From Chitinophaga pinensis (GTDB lineage Bacteria; Bacteroidota; Bacteroidia; Chitinophagales; Chitinophagaceae): a DNA stretch of 64,000 bases. The notes under the pieces are model-generated. The model ran no database searches and had not been told where the DNA came from. It saw only the letters and a list, made by a program, of their open reading frames with translations. The stretch is taken from the NCBI GenBank assembly GCA_943333125.1, contig CALQSB010000005.1, positions 1-64,000 of the forward strand. The letters run 5' to 3'. Position 1 is the stretch's first letter; each line of letters starts with the position of its first letter. Shown one piece after another: positions 11,001-18,482 of the stretch. The position numbers and the translations under genes were made by a program.

Positions 11001-12634
11001 GGACCAATAATTTTATATAAAACACTATCATGAGAAAAATCAAGGGGGTGGGTAGAATTTAAATCCGCAGTAAGTGCCGTCCAAAAAGGAATGGTATCTA
11101 CTTTCAGTCCATTGCCTGTATTGTAATAAAAGGTTCTGATATAACCACTCAATGAGATTTTTGTATTTGATTTTGCAAATAAAATATCTCCAGAGAAACC
11201 TCCTTGACCAGTAGGGCTATACCTTACATAAATCTTTTTACCTGTTAATGTCCCAGAAGTTGTAGGAATAGTGATAGTTGTTGGATTTGCTACAAAGGTT
11301 ATACTATCAGTAGAAATCTGAAAATTTGCAGGGGGCGTTAATACCAAGTTAGGCTCAAGATTAGATCCGTCAATCACCACAGATTTTATGGCACTATTTG
11401 CTCCAACTTCAGTATTAAGAAAATTCAAACTGTTGGTGCTTAAAGTATAATTGGCTTTATCGATGTAAACATTGTAATTATCGAAGTATATGGTGTTATT
11501 CGCTTGGTATGCAGTATTACTTCCACTGGAAGATCCATAGATCCAGAAAAAACCAAATTGAGGAAGTGATGCTTTTGTATAAGTAGAATCCTGAACACTT
11601 GAACCAATTTGAGTGGTAACACCTGTAAAATCAGTAGTTATAGTTGCCACATCATTTCGTGCATATAATTTCCAATAATGACCACCAGGAGAATAGACAA
11701 CTTTTACACTTACATAATCAGAATATGCAGTAAAAAAATCTGATGCAGGTGCAGAAAATATAGTTTGTGTACCTAATAAGCCTCCAGAAAATTTTACTAG
11801 TTTTATAGTATTCAATGTAGTTCCTTTTGTCATTACTACAGCATATCCATTACCAGCACCCGCACCCGATAAAGTACTATTAGTACACCCAATCACTACC
11901 GCAGCAGAATATTTCCCTGCTGCCCATGGAGTTGAATTTGTAAATGCAGTTGTTCTATTAGTTTTCATTGTGAAGTTCCATATCACATCACCGGTATTAT
12001 TTGCAAATATGTTATTAAAAGGCGTGTTATACACAGAGGTAGAAGCAGTAGAATAAGAATTCCCTGAAGTTTGGTTACGAGTATTAGTGGTAAAGGTAAT
12101 TGGAGCCGCAGCACTTGAGGCAGTCGCGGCCTGGCTTAATGTTACGGCAGTCCCGGAAATTGCAGTTACGGTTGTTCCTACAGGCACAGATGCGCAATTC
12201 ACAGTAAATCCGGGAAGAATTGCTGCACTAGTTCCTGATAAAGTCATTGCTGTAGAACCCAATGTAGTTAGAGCATTAGAAGATGGTGATGCTGTAACAA
12301 CTAAACTATCGGGCCCCATTATTTGTAAAGCATAATTTGTAGTTACAAATTGATTAAGCCTTGCGGTTGCTCCCGAGCCGGTTCCAGTTGAATTTATAAC
12401 TGTGCTGTAAGTTGCTGTGGGCGTTCCTCCTGTGAAAGGGTTTGTAAGTGAAGATGCTGATCCTGATCCTCTATCAAAATTATCACTAAAAACATTGGTA
12501 AGCTGAGCAGATGAGTTAAACAAAAAGCAGGTAATAAATAAAAACAATAATACTATTCTTTGTGCAAGAAATTTACTCTTTAAAAAAGAAACCGAGCAAA
12601 AAAAGATAAATACAAAAAGTAGATTTTTTTTCAT
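8027..12634 (-). CDS. Large secreted T9SS-tailed surface protein, paralogue of the neighbour
   Basis: A complete 1,535-aa protein. The N-terminus has two hydrophobic stretches (residues about 4-18 and 27-43, ending NSSAQ), so the real start could be internal, although no nearby ATG exists. A DNFDRGSG domain follows, then an Ig-like segment with NFQISTDS and YYNTGNG, and parallel beta-repeat-like sequence to about residue 1000. An FN3-like domain (VYWDMANQDNVISYHVQRS) precedes the C-terminal T9SS type A-like domain (EISPNPVRANGMLNID to the end). The DNFDRGSG, FQISxDS and LGDP blocks recur in the same order in the giant gene downstream, so the two are paralogues. Export by T9SS to the surface is inferred. 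No enzymatic motif is visible; carbohydrate binding or adhesion is possible. Confidence 0.85.
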   Translation of the reverse strand: MKKNLLFVFIFFCSVSFLKSKFLAQRIVLLFLFITCFLFNSSAQLTNVFSDNFDRGSGSASSLTNPFTGGTPTATYSTVINSTGTGSGATARLNQFVTTNYALQIMGPDSLVVTASPSSNALTTLGSTAMTLSGTSAAILPGFTVNCASVPVGTTVTAISGTAVTLSQAATASSAAAPITFTTNTRNQTSGNSYSTASTSVYNTPFNNIFANNTGDVIWNFTMKTNRTTAFTNSTPWAAGKYSAAVVIGCTNSTLSGAGAGNGYAVVMTKGTTLNTIKLVKFSGGLLGTQTIFSAPASDFFTAYSDYVSVKVVYSPGGHYWKLYARNDVATITTDFTGVTTQIGSSVQDSTYTKASLPQFGFFWIYGSSSGSNTAYQANNTIYFDNYNVYIDKANYTLSTNSLNFLNTEVGANSAIKSVVIDGSNLEPNLVLTPPANFQISTDSITFVANPTTITIPTTSGTLTGKKIYVRYSPTGQGGFSGDILFAKSNTKISLSGYIRTFYYNTGNGLKVDTIPFWTALTADLNSTHPLDFSHDSVLYKIIGPTSPSQISTNRLWTISGIGTKIVLGDPLYPPIKLVDSITINTISPVVLDIAKSNDPTKGNSLYMKATDTLLNFGELDSLSEVHYINSPLYNYVQSPNFGKLYVDGKTMNLGFAGTPTIKSYLYVDTSNYLKISGSLHFYVVMNYNAKLEIQGAVRLYKQAGFVSSNVGENPGDNFAAFQFKGAENLILGPKSSVGFYRTNSSTPYSYSFQQVDARKDYKNVVLAGISTDKIFSPDSTIISGFLYDSITPQNGPARAILNKSIVKVGKLVLSDTLLLANSTMIVDSSVSCRNFSGTAANSFATPQYGSFLGTDSSKLILSGLARSVSSYDSLRFSPGGKLLNTLTLNKNAKAILIDSLSIVGGINPGVLTVDTLAILNTNSLLTLKSDELGTARVGNTKGTVSGDVTVERYISSKKAWRLLTMPTKHNLQTIKQAWQEGATLSSQNPKPGYGLQITSNLPSGYTDPYAFGFDTISLSPSIKTWNTTLNRWDGIISTTNVAAPTAFDGKFDTLKAYMTFIRGDRSVTGLTQLPTATILREKGALITGSRTFSNLGTLDSQFISIPNIYASPIDFQNLDRQNIGATFYLYDPKMSNYGGYQNMLLFGGTISCSACDAGSSYPSSNYSIQSGQGFMVQRIGGAPGRIVFNESSKSTQGNLVSRQMNNAKSIQVLLYKKQTTEEQLCDGMLSIFGNEFSANVDQNDASKLSNLNENLAIKKHGKLISIETAPELTANDTIFMNLAQMKLANYRFHIKPKNLSESGLVGYLEDKFINRTTAFDLNDTASISFEITNDAASYSSDRFRLTFKPLAPLSAYFINIKATKEDKLNRVYWDMANQDNVISYHVQRSTDGMNFTTIGNLVATSNLSYSFSDNQLGAANTYFYKVQSLSVNGEIVQSKIVKLVMSASLAAIEISPNPVRANGMLNIDMKNLPVGNYHLVIYDNLGKKVYSRNLTIHSSDNSYQFELPKSIKKGSFEMVLMQNDLKFSSSFIVL

Positions 12635-12968
12635 GTATTCGTTTACCCTTTGATTATTATATTTATGCTGAAATTCAAAACATTCATAAAGTTAAAAAGG
12701 TATTATTTTAAATCAAACAAATAAGAGATGTTTTGGTTTCAGTATTATTTCCGGAATGTAATGTAATTGTTCTAAAATTATTACAATATAAATATTTTGG
12801 GAATTTTTATTTAAATTTTATGCTGTAATTTAATATTTTATCTTATCAATTGCAATAATAATTAGAAAATATCTAACCCTAACATTCGGCATCGTTGCCG
12901 GAAAGGGTATCGCAATTATTTCTTCAATCTTTCTGTCTGAATGCCACGATTTTATTCATCCTGTGCAA
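12635..12968. other. Intergenic region between the MFS gene and the 1,535-aa gene
   Basis: A 334-bp AT-rich gap. It holds the operator-like palindrome at 12888, about 255 bp upstream of the downstream gene's start. I see no clear -7 TAnnTTTG element and no strong intrinsic terminator, so whether transcription from the polyuronate operon reads through into the surface-protein gene cannot be settled here. Confidence 0.6.
12888..12908. promoter_or_regulatory. LacI-type operator-like palindrome upstream of the 1,535-aa gene
   Basis: GGCATCGTTGCC followed by GGAAAGGGT. The palindrome is the reverse complement of the core at 34940 (GGCAACGATGCC), and the GGAAAGGGT flank is identical there, giving a 21-bp block with only two differences. 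Conservation across 22 kb of otherwise unrelated intergenic DNA points to a shared regulator, most simply the LacI protein at 35012. Confidence 0.6.
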
Positions 12969-14336
12969 TTAAAACTCGATTTTTTTCATTTTAGGCACTA
13001 AAAGGTGCATAATGGACCAAGCCAGTACATAAGCAATTGCACAAAAAGCAAACATTATGGTATAGCCCGTTTCAATATGACCCAATGCTTTGTAATGATC
13101 AAAAAGCGCACCTCCCGATTTTGTTACAATTACACCACCCAAACCTCCCGCCATTCCGCCAATACCAACTACTGATGCAATTGATTTTTTGGGGAACATA
13201 TCAGACACCGTTGTAAATAAATTTGCACTCCATGCCTGATGAGCAGATGCGCCAACACCAATAAGAAGAACCGGCATCCAGAAACTTATGTGTCCCAATG
13301 GCTGAGCAGCAAGCACAACTAAAGGAATACATGCAATCATCAACATGGCTTTCATTCTTCCATCATAAGGCGTGTACCCTTTTTTAATAAAATACATTGG
13401 GAACCAACCACCGCCGATACTCCCAATCATTGTCATGCTGTACAATACCGATAATGGAAGAATTATTGAAGTACCTGTCATGTGATACTGGTCTTTTAAA
13501 TAAGCCGGCAACCAAAATAAGAAAAACCACCAAACGCCATCCGTCAAAAACTTACCCACGGTAAACGCCCATGTTTGCTTGTATCCCAGCAATTTTGTCC
13601 ATGATAATTTCTCTGCCGCATTTTCGCTGTTTACATCTTTACTTTCGTCTACACCTTCCTGTATGTATTCCAGTTCTTCTGCAGATAATCTTTTTTGATG
13701 CTCTGGTTTTTCATAGAACATGAACCAGAAAATCAACCATAAAAAACCTACTCCTCCAATAATAAAGAAGGCCGATTCCCAGCCCCAGTTGGCAGCAATC
13801 CAGGGAACGGTTAGTGGCGCCAGAATTGCCCCTACATTTGCACCAGAGTTAAATATACCTGTTGCCAATGACCGTTCTTTCTTTGGAAAATATTCTGCAG
13901 TGGCTTTTATTGCCGCAGGAAAATTCCCCGACTCTCCTATTCCTAATATCATCCTCGAGAACATGAATCCCGCAATAGATACCGGCACAGCAGCAATACC
14001 AACCCATCCCAGACAAGCTGTAACTGATTCTCCAATTGGAATTGCAAATCCATGAATCGTCGCACCTATAGACCAAATAATCAATGCCCATGCGAACCCC
14101 CATTTGGTGCCTAATTTATCAATGATGCGCCCGGCAAACAACATTGAAATAGCGTATGTAAACTGAAACACCGATGCTATATTTGCATAGTCGCTGTTTG
14201 ACCAGTGAAACTGTTCTTCTAATGTAGGCTTTAATAAACTCAACACCTGCCTGTCAAGATAATTTATAGTTGTAGCAAAAAACAAAAGGGAACATATTGT
14301 CCATCTGTATTTTCCAAGAGTGTTGTGCTTAATCAT
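12969..14336 (-). CDS. MFS transporter, hexuronate (ExuT/ACS) family
   Basis: A 455-aa polytopic inner-membrane protein with about 12 hydrophobic segments. The N-terminal TINYLDRQVLSLLKP motif and the loop-2 motif GRIIDKLGTKWGF are typical of the anion:cation symporter MFS family (ExuT, GudP). It is the last gene of the polyuronate operon, 4 bp after eda, so the natural cargo is probably 5-keto-4-deoxyuronate, unsaturated uronate or 2-keto-3-deoxygluconate released in the periplasm. Family assignment is firm; the exact substrate is inferred from neighbours. Confidence 0.88.
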   Translation of the reverse strand: MIKHNTLGKYRWTICSLLFFATTINYLDRQVLSLLKPTLEEQFHWSNSDYANIASVFQFTYAISMLFAGRIIDKLGTKWGFAWALIIWSIGATIHGFAIPIGESVTACLGWVGIAAVPVSIAGFMFSRMILGIGESGNFPAAIKATAEYFPKKERSLATGIFNSGANVGAILAPLTVPWIAANWGWESAFFIIGGVGFLWLIFWFMFYEKPEHQKRLSAEELEYIQEGVDESKDVNSENAAEKLSWTKLLGYKQTWAFTVGKFLTDGVWWFFLFWLPAYLKDQYHMTGTSIILPLSVLYSMTMIGSIGGGWFPMYFIKKGYTPYDGRMKAMLMIACIPLVVLAAQPLGHISFWMPVLLIGVGASAHQAWSANLFTTVSDMFPKKSIASVVGIGGMAGGLGGVIVTKSGGALFDHYKALGHIETGYTIMFAFCAIAYVLAWSIMHLLVPKMKKIEF

Positions 14337-14340
14337 TTGA

Positions 14341-14997
14341 TTATTTTTTTATGGTTTGAATCAATGCCAACACTTCTCTTGTGGCTGTCTCTATACCTGA
14401 GTAATTTTTTTCTTCCATTAATTTTTTGCTAATTAATTTACTTCCCATACCTACTGCACAAACACCAGCTTTGAACCATCCTTCAATATTTTCTTTTGTG
14501 GTATCTACACCACCGGTTGGCATGAACAACAGCTTGGGAAAGATTTCCTTGATGCTGCTCAAAAATTCAGGGCCTAGCATATTTCCCGGGAACAACTTAA
14601 TAAATCCGAGACCGTTATTTTCAGCAGCAATGATTTCTGTTGGCGTCATGCAGCCAGGCGCATAAAGCATTCCAATGCTGTTGGCTTTATCAGCCACTTC
14701 TTTTACATAACCCGGACTAACCATGAAATCTGCTCCTGCAGCAATATAATCTTCTGCCTGTTGTACATTTTTAATCGTTCCTACACCCATCAGTAAGTCT
14801 TTCATTTCTTCATTTCTGATGGCCACCATTTTTTTGAAATTACTCAATGCCGCTTCTCCTCTGTTTGTGTATTCGATTGCTTTAATACCAGCTTTGTAAA
14901 CCGCTCTTAAAACTTCTACACTAACGGTTTCGTCTGCATTAAAATATAATGGTAAAATTCCCTGTGCTAAAATTGCTTCTGTTGCTTTTTGTTTCAT
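14341..14997 (-). CDS. eda: 2-keto-3-deoxy-6-phosphogluconate aldolase
   Basis: A 218-aa class I aldolase of the KDPG/KHG family, close to the usual 210 aa. It cleaves KDPG to pyruvate and glyceraldehyde-3-phosphate in the cytoplasm. The Schiff-base lysine sits in GFIKLFPGNMLGPEF, the catalytic glutamate in AIEYTNRGEAAL, and the phosphate-binding stretch PTGGVDTTKEN is present. It forms the last catabolic step of the locus, with KdgK encoded two genes upstream and the transporter 4 bp downstream. A 202-bp gap full of dispersed repeat elements separates it from the upstream cupin gene, so a separate promoter there is possible. Confidence 0.95.
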   Translation of the reverse strand: MKQKATEAILAQGILPLYFNADETVSVEVLRAVYKAGIKAIEYTNRGEAALSNFKKMVAIRNEEMKDLLMGVGTIKNVQQAEDYIAAGADFMVSPGYVKEVADKANSIGMLYAPGCMTPTEIIAAENNGLGFIKLFPGNMLGPEFLSSIKEIFPKLLFMPTGGVDTTKENIEGWFKAGVCAVGMGSKLISKKLMEEKNYSGIETATREVLALIQTIKK

Positions 14998-15013
14998 ATT
15001 TATAAAATTGTTT

Positions 15014-15199
15014 GTAGCCCCCTCAATCCCCCAAGGGGGAAGTTGTTTGGCGATTATTGTTGTTTGTTATTTTTGTTGTGTTCAAAAAGTTTAAAAGGTT
15101 TAATGAGTTCAAAAGGTTGTAGCGAGTAAGTACATTTTAAACATTTTGAACTAATTGAACTTTTTGAACCATACTGCCTTATCCAGTATCTAGTATCTC
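15014..15199. repeat. Cluster of three dispersed intergenic elements
   Basis: The gap between eda and the cupin gene holds three element types in a row. At 15014-15044 is GTAGCCCCCTCAATCCCCC with AAGGGGGAAGTT, also found at 55871 and 56002. At 15079-15170 lie inverted GTTCAAAAAGTTT / GAACTTTTTGAAC word repeats. At 15179-15194 is TTATCCAGTATCTAG, also found at 51451 and 52221. These resemble REP-like extragenic elements of Bacteroidota genomes. Hairpin formation is likely; any termination or mRNA-processing role is inferred. Confidence 0.75.
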
Positions 15200-15649
15200 C
15201 TACATTCTCACCTTCACCACCAACTTCTTAATCAATCCTTCCCCAATCATTGGCGCGTGTACATCTTCGGGAAAGAAAATAGCAAACTGCCCGTCGGTTA
15301 ATTTGAAAAACATATCAGGCTGATCGTGAAAAAACTGAACATCTTTTTCTTCATTAAAATCTCCGTTGGGAGTTACACATTTTTCTCTTGGCTTCCATCC
15401 GATTGTCTCGTTACCTCTGATGCATAATTGAATGTCGATATTTTTGTTGTGACATTCGAATTTTGACAAACTGGTTTCTGCTGTTTTTCCTTCATTGTCG
15501 CTGATAATAGCTTTCAACCCTTCGGCAATATCAGCTTTACCTACTTCAATGTTCTTGATGTCATTGGTAGTGATATACTGAAAGGCTCTTTCAAATAATG
15601 GATGAACCGAAAAATATTTGTGGGCGTTATTAATTGTGTCTATTATCAT
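15200..15649 (-). CDS. YhcH/YjgK/YiaL (DUF386) family cupin
   Basis: I place the start at 15649 (MIIDTINNAHKYF), giving 149 aa, the usual family length. The frame is open further to 15796, but that extension is encoded by the TTTGGTG word repeat, runs over the kdgK 3' end and reads as low-complexity KPQTPNTK. The family is a small cupin; E. coli NanQ/YhcH acts as a sugar-acid anomerase. Metal-site-like residues are seen in FECHNKNIDIQ, the EEKDVQFFHD stretch and FPEDVHAPM. Placed between kdgK and eda, it probably helps convert or ring-open uronate intermediates, perhaps overlapping KdgF. The stop codon TAG abuts the TATCTAG element. Confidence 0.85.
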   Translation of the reverse strand: MIIDTINNAHKYFSVHPLFERAFQYITTNDIKNIEVGKADIAEGLKAIISDNEGKTAETSLSKFECHNKNIDIQLCIRGNETIGWKPREKCVTPNGDFNEEKDVQFFHDQPDMFFKLTDGQFAIFFPEDVHAPMIGEGLIKKLVVKVRM

Positions 15650-15656
15650 TTTAAAA

Positions 15657-15765
15657 TGTTTGGTGTTTGGTGTTTGGGGTTTGGTGTTTGGGGTTTGGTG
15701 TTTGCAACGAATTAAACGTTTAAACCAAAATACGAAACAACACCAAACACCAAACGCCAAACATA
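15657..15765. repeat. Inverted TTTGGTG/CACCAAA word repeat
   Basis: The left arm (about 15658-15705) iterates TGTTTGGTGTTTGG and the right arm (about 15737-15764) iterates its complement AACACCAAACACC. The spacer contains the small palindrome TTAAACGTTTAA. The element fills nearly the whole gap between kdgK and the cupin gene and could fold into a long hairpin in the operon mRNA. It creates the false N-terminal extension of the cupin frame. A similar word-repeat design lies at 44584. Confidence 0.8.
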
Positions 15766-15770
15766 AATAA

Positions 15771-16796
15771 TTATCTCTGCACTCTACCCGATCCATCTCC
15801 CTTCATCAAATCCTTCACCTCTGATAAAGTAGCATGATTTAAATCGCCGGGAATAGTATGTTTTAAAGCACTTGCTGCTACACCAAATTCTGCAGCCTCA
15901 TTCATTGGCATGCCTGTAACCAATCCATAAATTAATCCACTGGCAAAACTATCTCCACTGCCTACACGATCTACAATTCTTACTGCATATTCTTTAGTGT
16001 GATAAAAATCTGTTCCATTATATACCAATGCACTCCAGCCATTATCACTTGCACTATGACTTTCTCTTAATGAAGAAGCAATAAATTTAAATCCGAATTT
16101 TTCTTTCATTTGCATAAACACATCTTTAAAACCATCCAGATTTAATTCGCCTTTTGTAACATCGGTGTCTTTTGCTTTGAAGCCTAAAGTGGTATCTGCA
16201 TCTTCTTCATTACCTATACATACATCCACATACATACAAAGTCTGCTCATCACTTCCCTTGCTTTTTCTTTGGTCCACAATTTCTTTCTGTAATTTAAAT
16301 CTATACTGGTAGTGATGCCTCTTGCTTTGGCAGCTTTTAATGCAGCTTCTGTTAGTGCAGCAGCTTTATCACTTAACGCTGGAGTAATTCCTGTTGTGTG
16401 AAACCAATCAGCTCCTTCAAATATTTTATCAAAATCAAATTCAGCTGCATCTACATCTGCAATTGAAGCTCCTGCTCTGTCGTACACAACTTGAGACGCT
16501 CTCATTGAAGCTCCTGTTTCCAAAAAATAAATACCTAATCTCTCACCACCTCTTGCGATGTATTGAGTATCTACACCATAACGACGAAGATGATTGATTG
16601 CAGATTGACCAATTGGATTATTAGGAACTTTAGTTACAAAAGTTCCTTTCAACCCGTAATTACATAATGCAGCGGCCACATTAGCTTCACCACCACCGTA
16701 AGTAACATCAAAGGTATCGGCCTGAACAAATCTTTTAAAATCGGGAGTTGATAATCGTAACATAATTTCTCCCATGGTAACTACTTTCTTAGACAT
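15771..16796 (-). CDS. kdgK: 2-keto-3-deoxygluconate kinase (PfkB family)
   Basis: A 341-aa ribokinase/PfkB-family sugar kinase. It phosphorylates KDG to KDPG with ATP in the cytoplasm. The N-terminal GEIMLRLSTPDFKRF and the GGGEANVAAAL glycine motif bind substrate; the C-terminal DRVGSGDSFASGL carries the anion hole and catalytic Asp. Residues YDRAGAS and DLNYRKKLW match the KdgK subgroup rather than fructokinases. It sits after the sulfatase gene and before the cupin and eda genes, matching the KduD, KdgK, Eda order of uronate degradation. Confidence 0.93.
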   Translation of the reverse strand: MSKKVVTMGEIMLRLSTPDFKRFVQADTFDVTYGGGEANVAAALCNYGLKGTFVTKVPNNPIGQSAINHLRRYGVDTQYIARGGERLGIYFLETGASMRASQVVYDRAGASIADVDAAEFDFDKIFEGADWFHTTGITPALSDKAAALTEAALKAAKARGITTSIDLNYRKKLWTKEKAREVMSRLCMYVDVCIGNEEDADTTLGFKAKDTDVTKGELNLDGFKDVFMQMKEKFGFKFIASSLRESHSASDNGWSALVYNGTDFYHTKEYAVRIVDRVGSGDSFASGLIYGLVTGMPMNEAAEFGVAASALKHTIPGDLNHATLSEVKDLMKGDGSGRVQR

Positions 16797-16860
16797 AATA
16801 ATTAAATTTTTAAAAAAGTTTTTATAATTAATAAATAAATTTCTCTGTGTAATTTCCAGA

Positions 16861-18456
16861 TTATTTTCCTTCGTAAGATTTCAAATAAGACAGCATCTTC
16901 TTATGTAAGTCTTCCACTATTTTCTTATAGTCTTTTTCGTCAATTACATTTTCTTTTTCGAGAGGATCTTTTACATAATCATACAATTCTCTTTTGTAAA
17001 TGCGATTGTCTCCGTATGGTTGTGTACTGGTAAAACTGTTGTTAAACCAAATCGTGTAACGGTACTTGTCAGTGCGCATACTGTATCCCATTAATTTCCC
17101 GTCAGTATATCCTAATTCTTTAAACTCAGGCCCTTTCAATTTTCTTGGGTATTGGCTCATTGCAAATTCATTTACGGATGTAGTCTTATTTTGCATAACC
17201 GGCTTCAAACTCTTTCCTTGCAATTGAGACGGAATAGACAGATTGGCTAAATCGCAAATAGTAGGAAACACATCCACATGCTCTGACAAAGATTTTGATT
17301 TACCTGGCTTTAAGCCTGGAGCTGCAAAAATCAATGGTGCTCGGGTTGCCTGTTCAAAGTTGGTATGTTTACCCCACATGTCATGATCGCCAAGATGCCA
17401 TCCATGATCACCCCATAAAACAATAATCGTATTGTTCAACGTGCCCAACGAATCCAGTGTATTTAATAAAATACCTACCTGCGCATCAATATAAGATACG
17501 GCTGCATAATAAGCCTGAATTAATTCTTTTTGTTTTTCAGGTTTCAATCCTGCTCTTAAGTTTTCTTTAGGAAAAGTGGTATTAGCAGGAATATCTGTAT
17601 AATTTCTTAACTCGCCTGATGATTCATAAGCTATGAATACTTCGTTTTTAGCATGTTCCTGAAATTCGGCCAATGGCATATCTTCTCGCTTGTATAAATC
17701 CCAGTATTTTTTTGGAGAAACAAATGGTAAATGTGGTTTATGAAATCCGCAGGCAAAAAAGTATGGCTTATTATCTTTTGACAATTCGATAATGGCTTTT
17801 TTTGCAATTAATGCATTTACCCCATCTTCATAAGCATTGTCAGGAAGATCCAGGCATTCAGTAGATGGTTTTACCGAACCTGAGGTGCTTTCTCCGTCAT
17901 CTTTTGCTCCTTTTTCGGGAGGCACTTCTGCATTGATGGCCGCTTTAGTTTCAGGCGACTGATAATGTTTTTTTGCTGGAAAACCTAAGCCATTCGCATA
18001 GTCTTCGGCTTTTGCATTCATGAAAGGAATACTCCATGAAGCTTCGTCATTCTTTTTATCAATACAAGAAGGATGATAAATTTTACCTACACCTGCAGTG
18101 GTGTAACCCTGAGTAATTAAATATTGTGGCAATGTCAAAATATCAGGCACTACATCACGCATTTTTGTTTTCAAATCCCAAACCTTTGTCGCATCAGGAC
18201 GCATACCTGTCATTAAACTGGCGCGAGTAGGCCCGCATACTGCTTGCTGACAATAATTATTTAAAAATACAGTACCCATTGCAGCGAGTCTGTCGATGTT
18301 CGGTGTTTTAATCATGTTATTTCCATAACATCCAAGCTCTGGCTTTAAATCATCCACAGCAATAAAAAGAATATTAGGCTTTGACTTTTTTTGAGCAAAC
18401 AAATTAGCTTCAGAAATTGTAAAAAAAGAAAGGGCAAGTAATAAATGTAGTCTCAT
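16861..18456 (-). CDS. Secreted sulfatase, iduronate-2-sulfatase-like (family S1)
   Basis: A 531-aa protein with a signal peptide (residues 1-22, ending NLFAQ). The N-terminal metal site is IAVDDLKPELGCYG. The sulfatase signature CGPTRASLMTG supplies the Cys that must be converted to formylglycine (C-x-P-x-R). A second metal/substrate region is VLWGDHGWHLGDHDMWGKH. Overall it resembles iduronate-2-sulfatase-type S1 enzymes of polysaccharide loci. The maturase needed to activate it is not in this window. Alginate itself is not sulfated, so its presence suggests a sulfated uronate polymer or decorated alginate as the target. The substrate is uncertain. Confidence 0.9.
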   Translation of the reverse strand: MRLHLLLALSFFTISEANLFAQKKSKPNILFIAVDDLKPELGCYGNNMIKTPNIDRLAAMGTVFLNNYCQQAVCGPTRASLMTGMRPDATKVWDLKTKMRDVVPDILTLPQYLITQGYTTAGVGKIYHPSCIDKKNDEASWSIPFMNAKAEDYANGLGFPAKKHYQSPETKAAINAEVPPEKGAKDDGESTSGSVKPSTECLDLPDNAYEDGVNALIAKKAIIELSKDNKPYFFACGFHKPHLPFVSPKKYWDLYKREDMPLAEFQEHAKNEVFIAYESSGELRNYTDIPANTTFPKENLRAGLKPEKQKELIQAYYAAVSYIDAQVGILLNTLDSLGTLNNTIIVLWGDHGWHLGDHDMWGKHTNFEQATRAPLIFAAPGLKPGKSKSLSEHVDVFPTICDLANLSIPSQLQGKSLKPVMQNKTTSVNEFAMSQYPRKLKGPEFKELGYTDGKLMGYSMRTDKYRYTIWFNNSFTSTQPYGDNRIYKRELYDYVKDPLEKENVIDEKDYKKIVEDLHKKMLSYLKSYEGK

Positions 18457-18482
18457 TTTTAATTTTAAAGGATTAGATAATA

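Noticed and set aside
13720-14103. Open frames opposite and in another frame of the MFS gene
   Set aside because: Shadow frames; the 455-aa MFS protein explains the whole stretch.
15650-15796. N-terminal extension of the YhcH-like frame
   Set aside because: Encoded by the TTTGGTG word repeat and overlapping the kdgK end; family proteins begin at MIIDTI.
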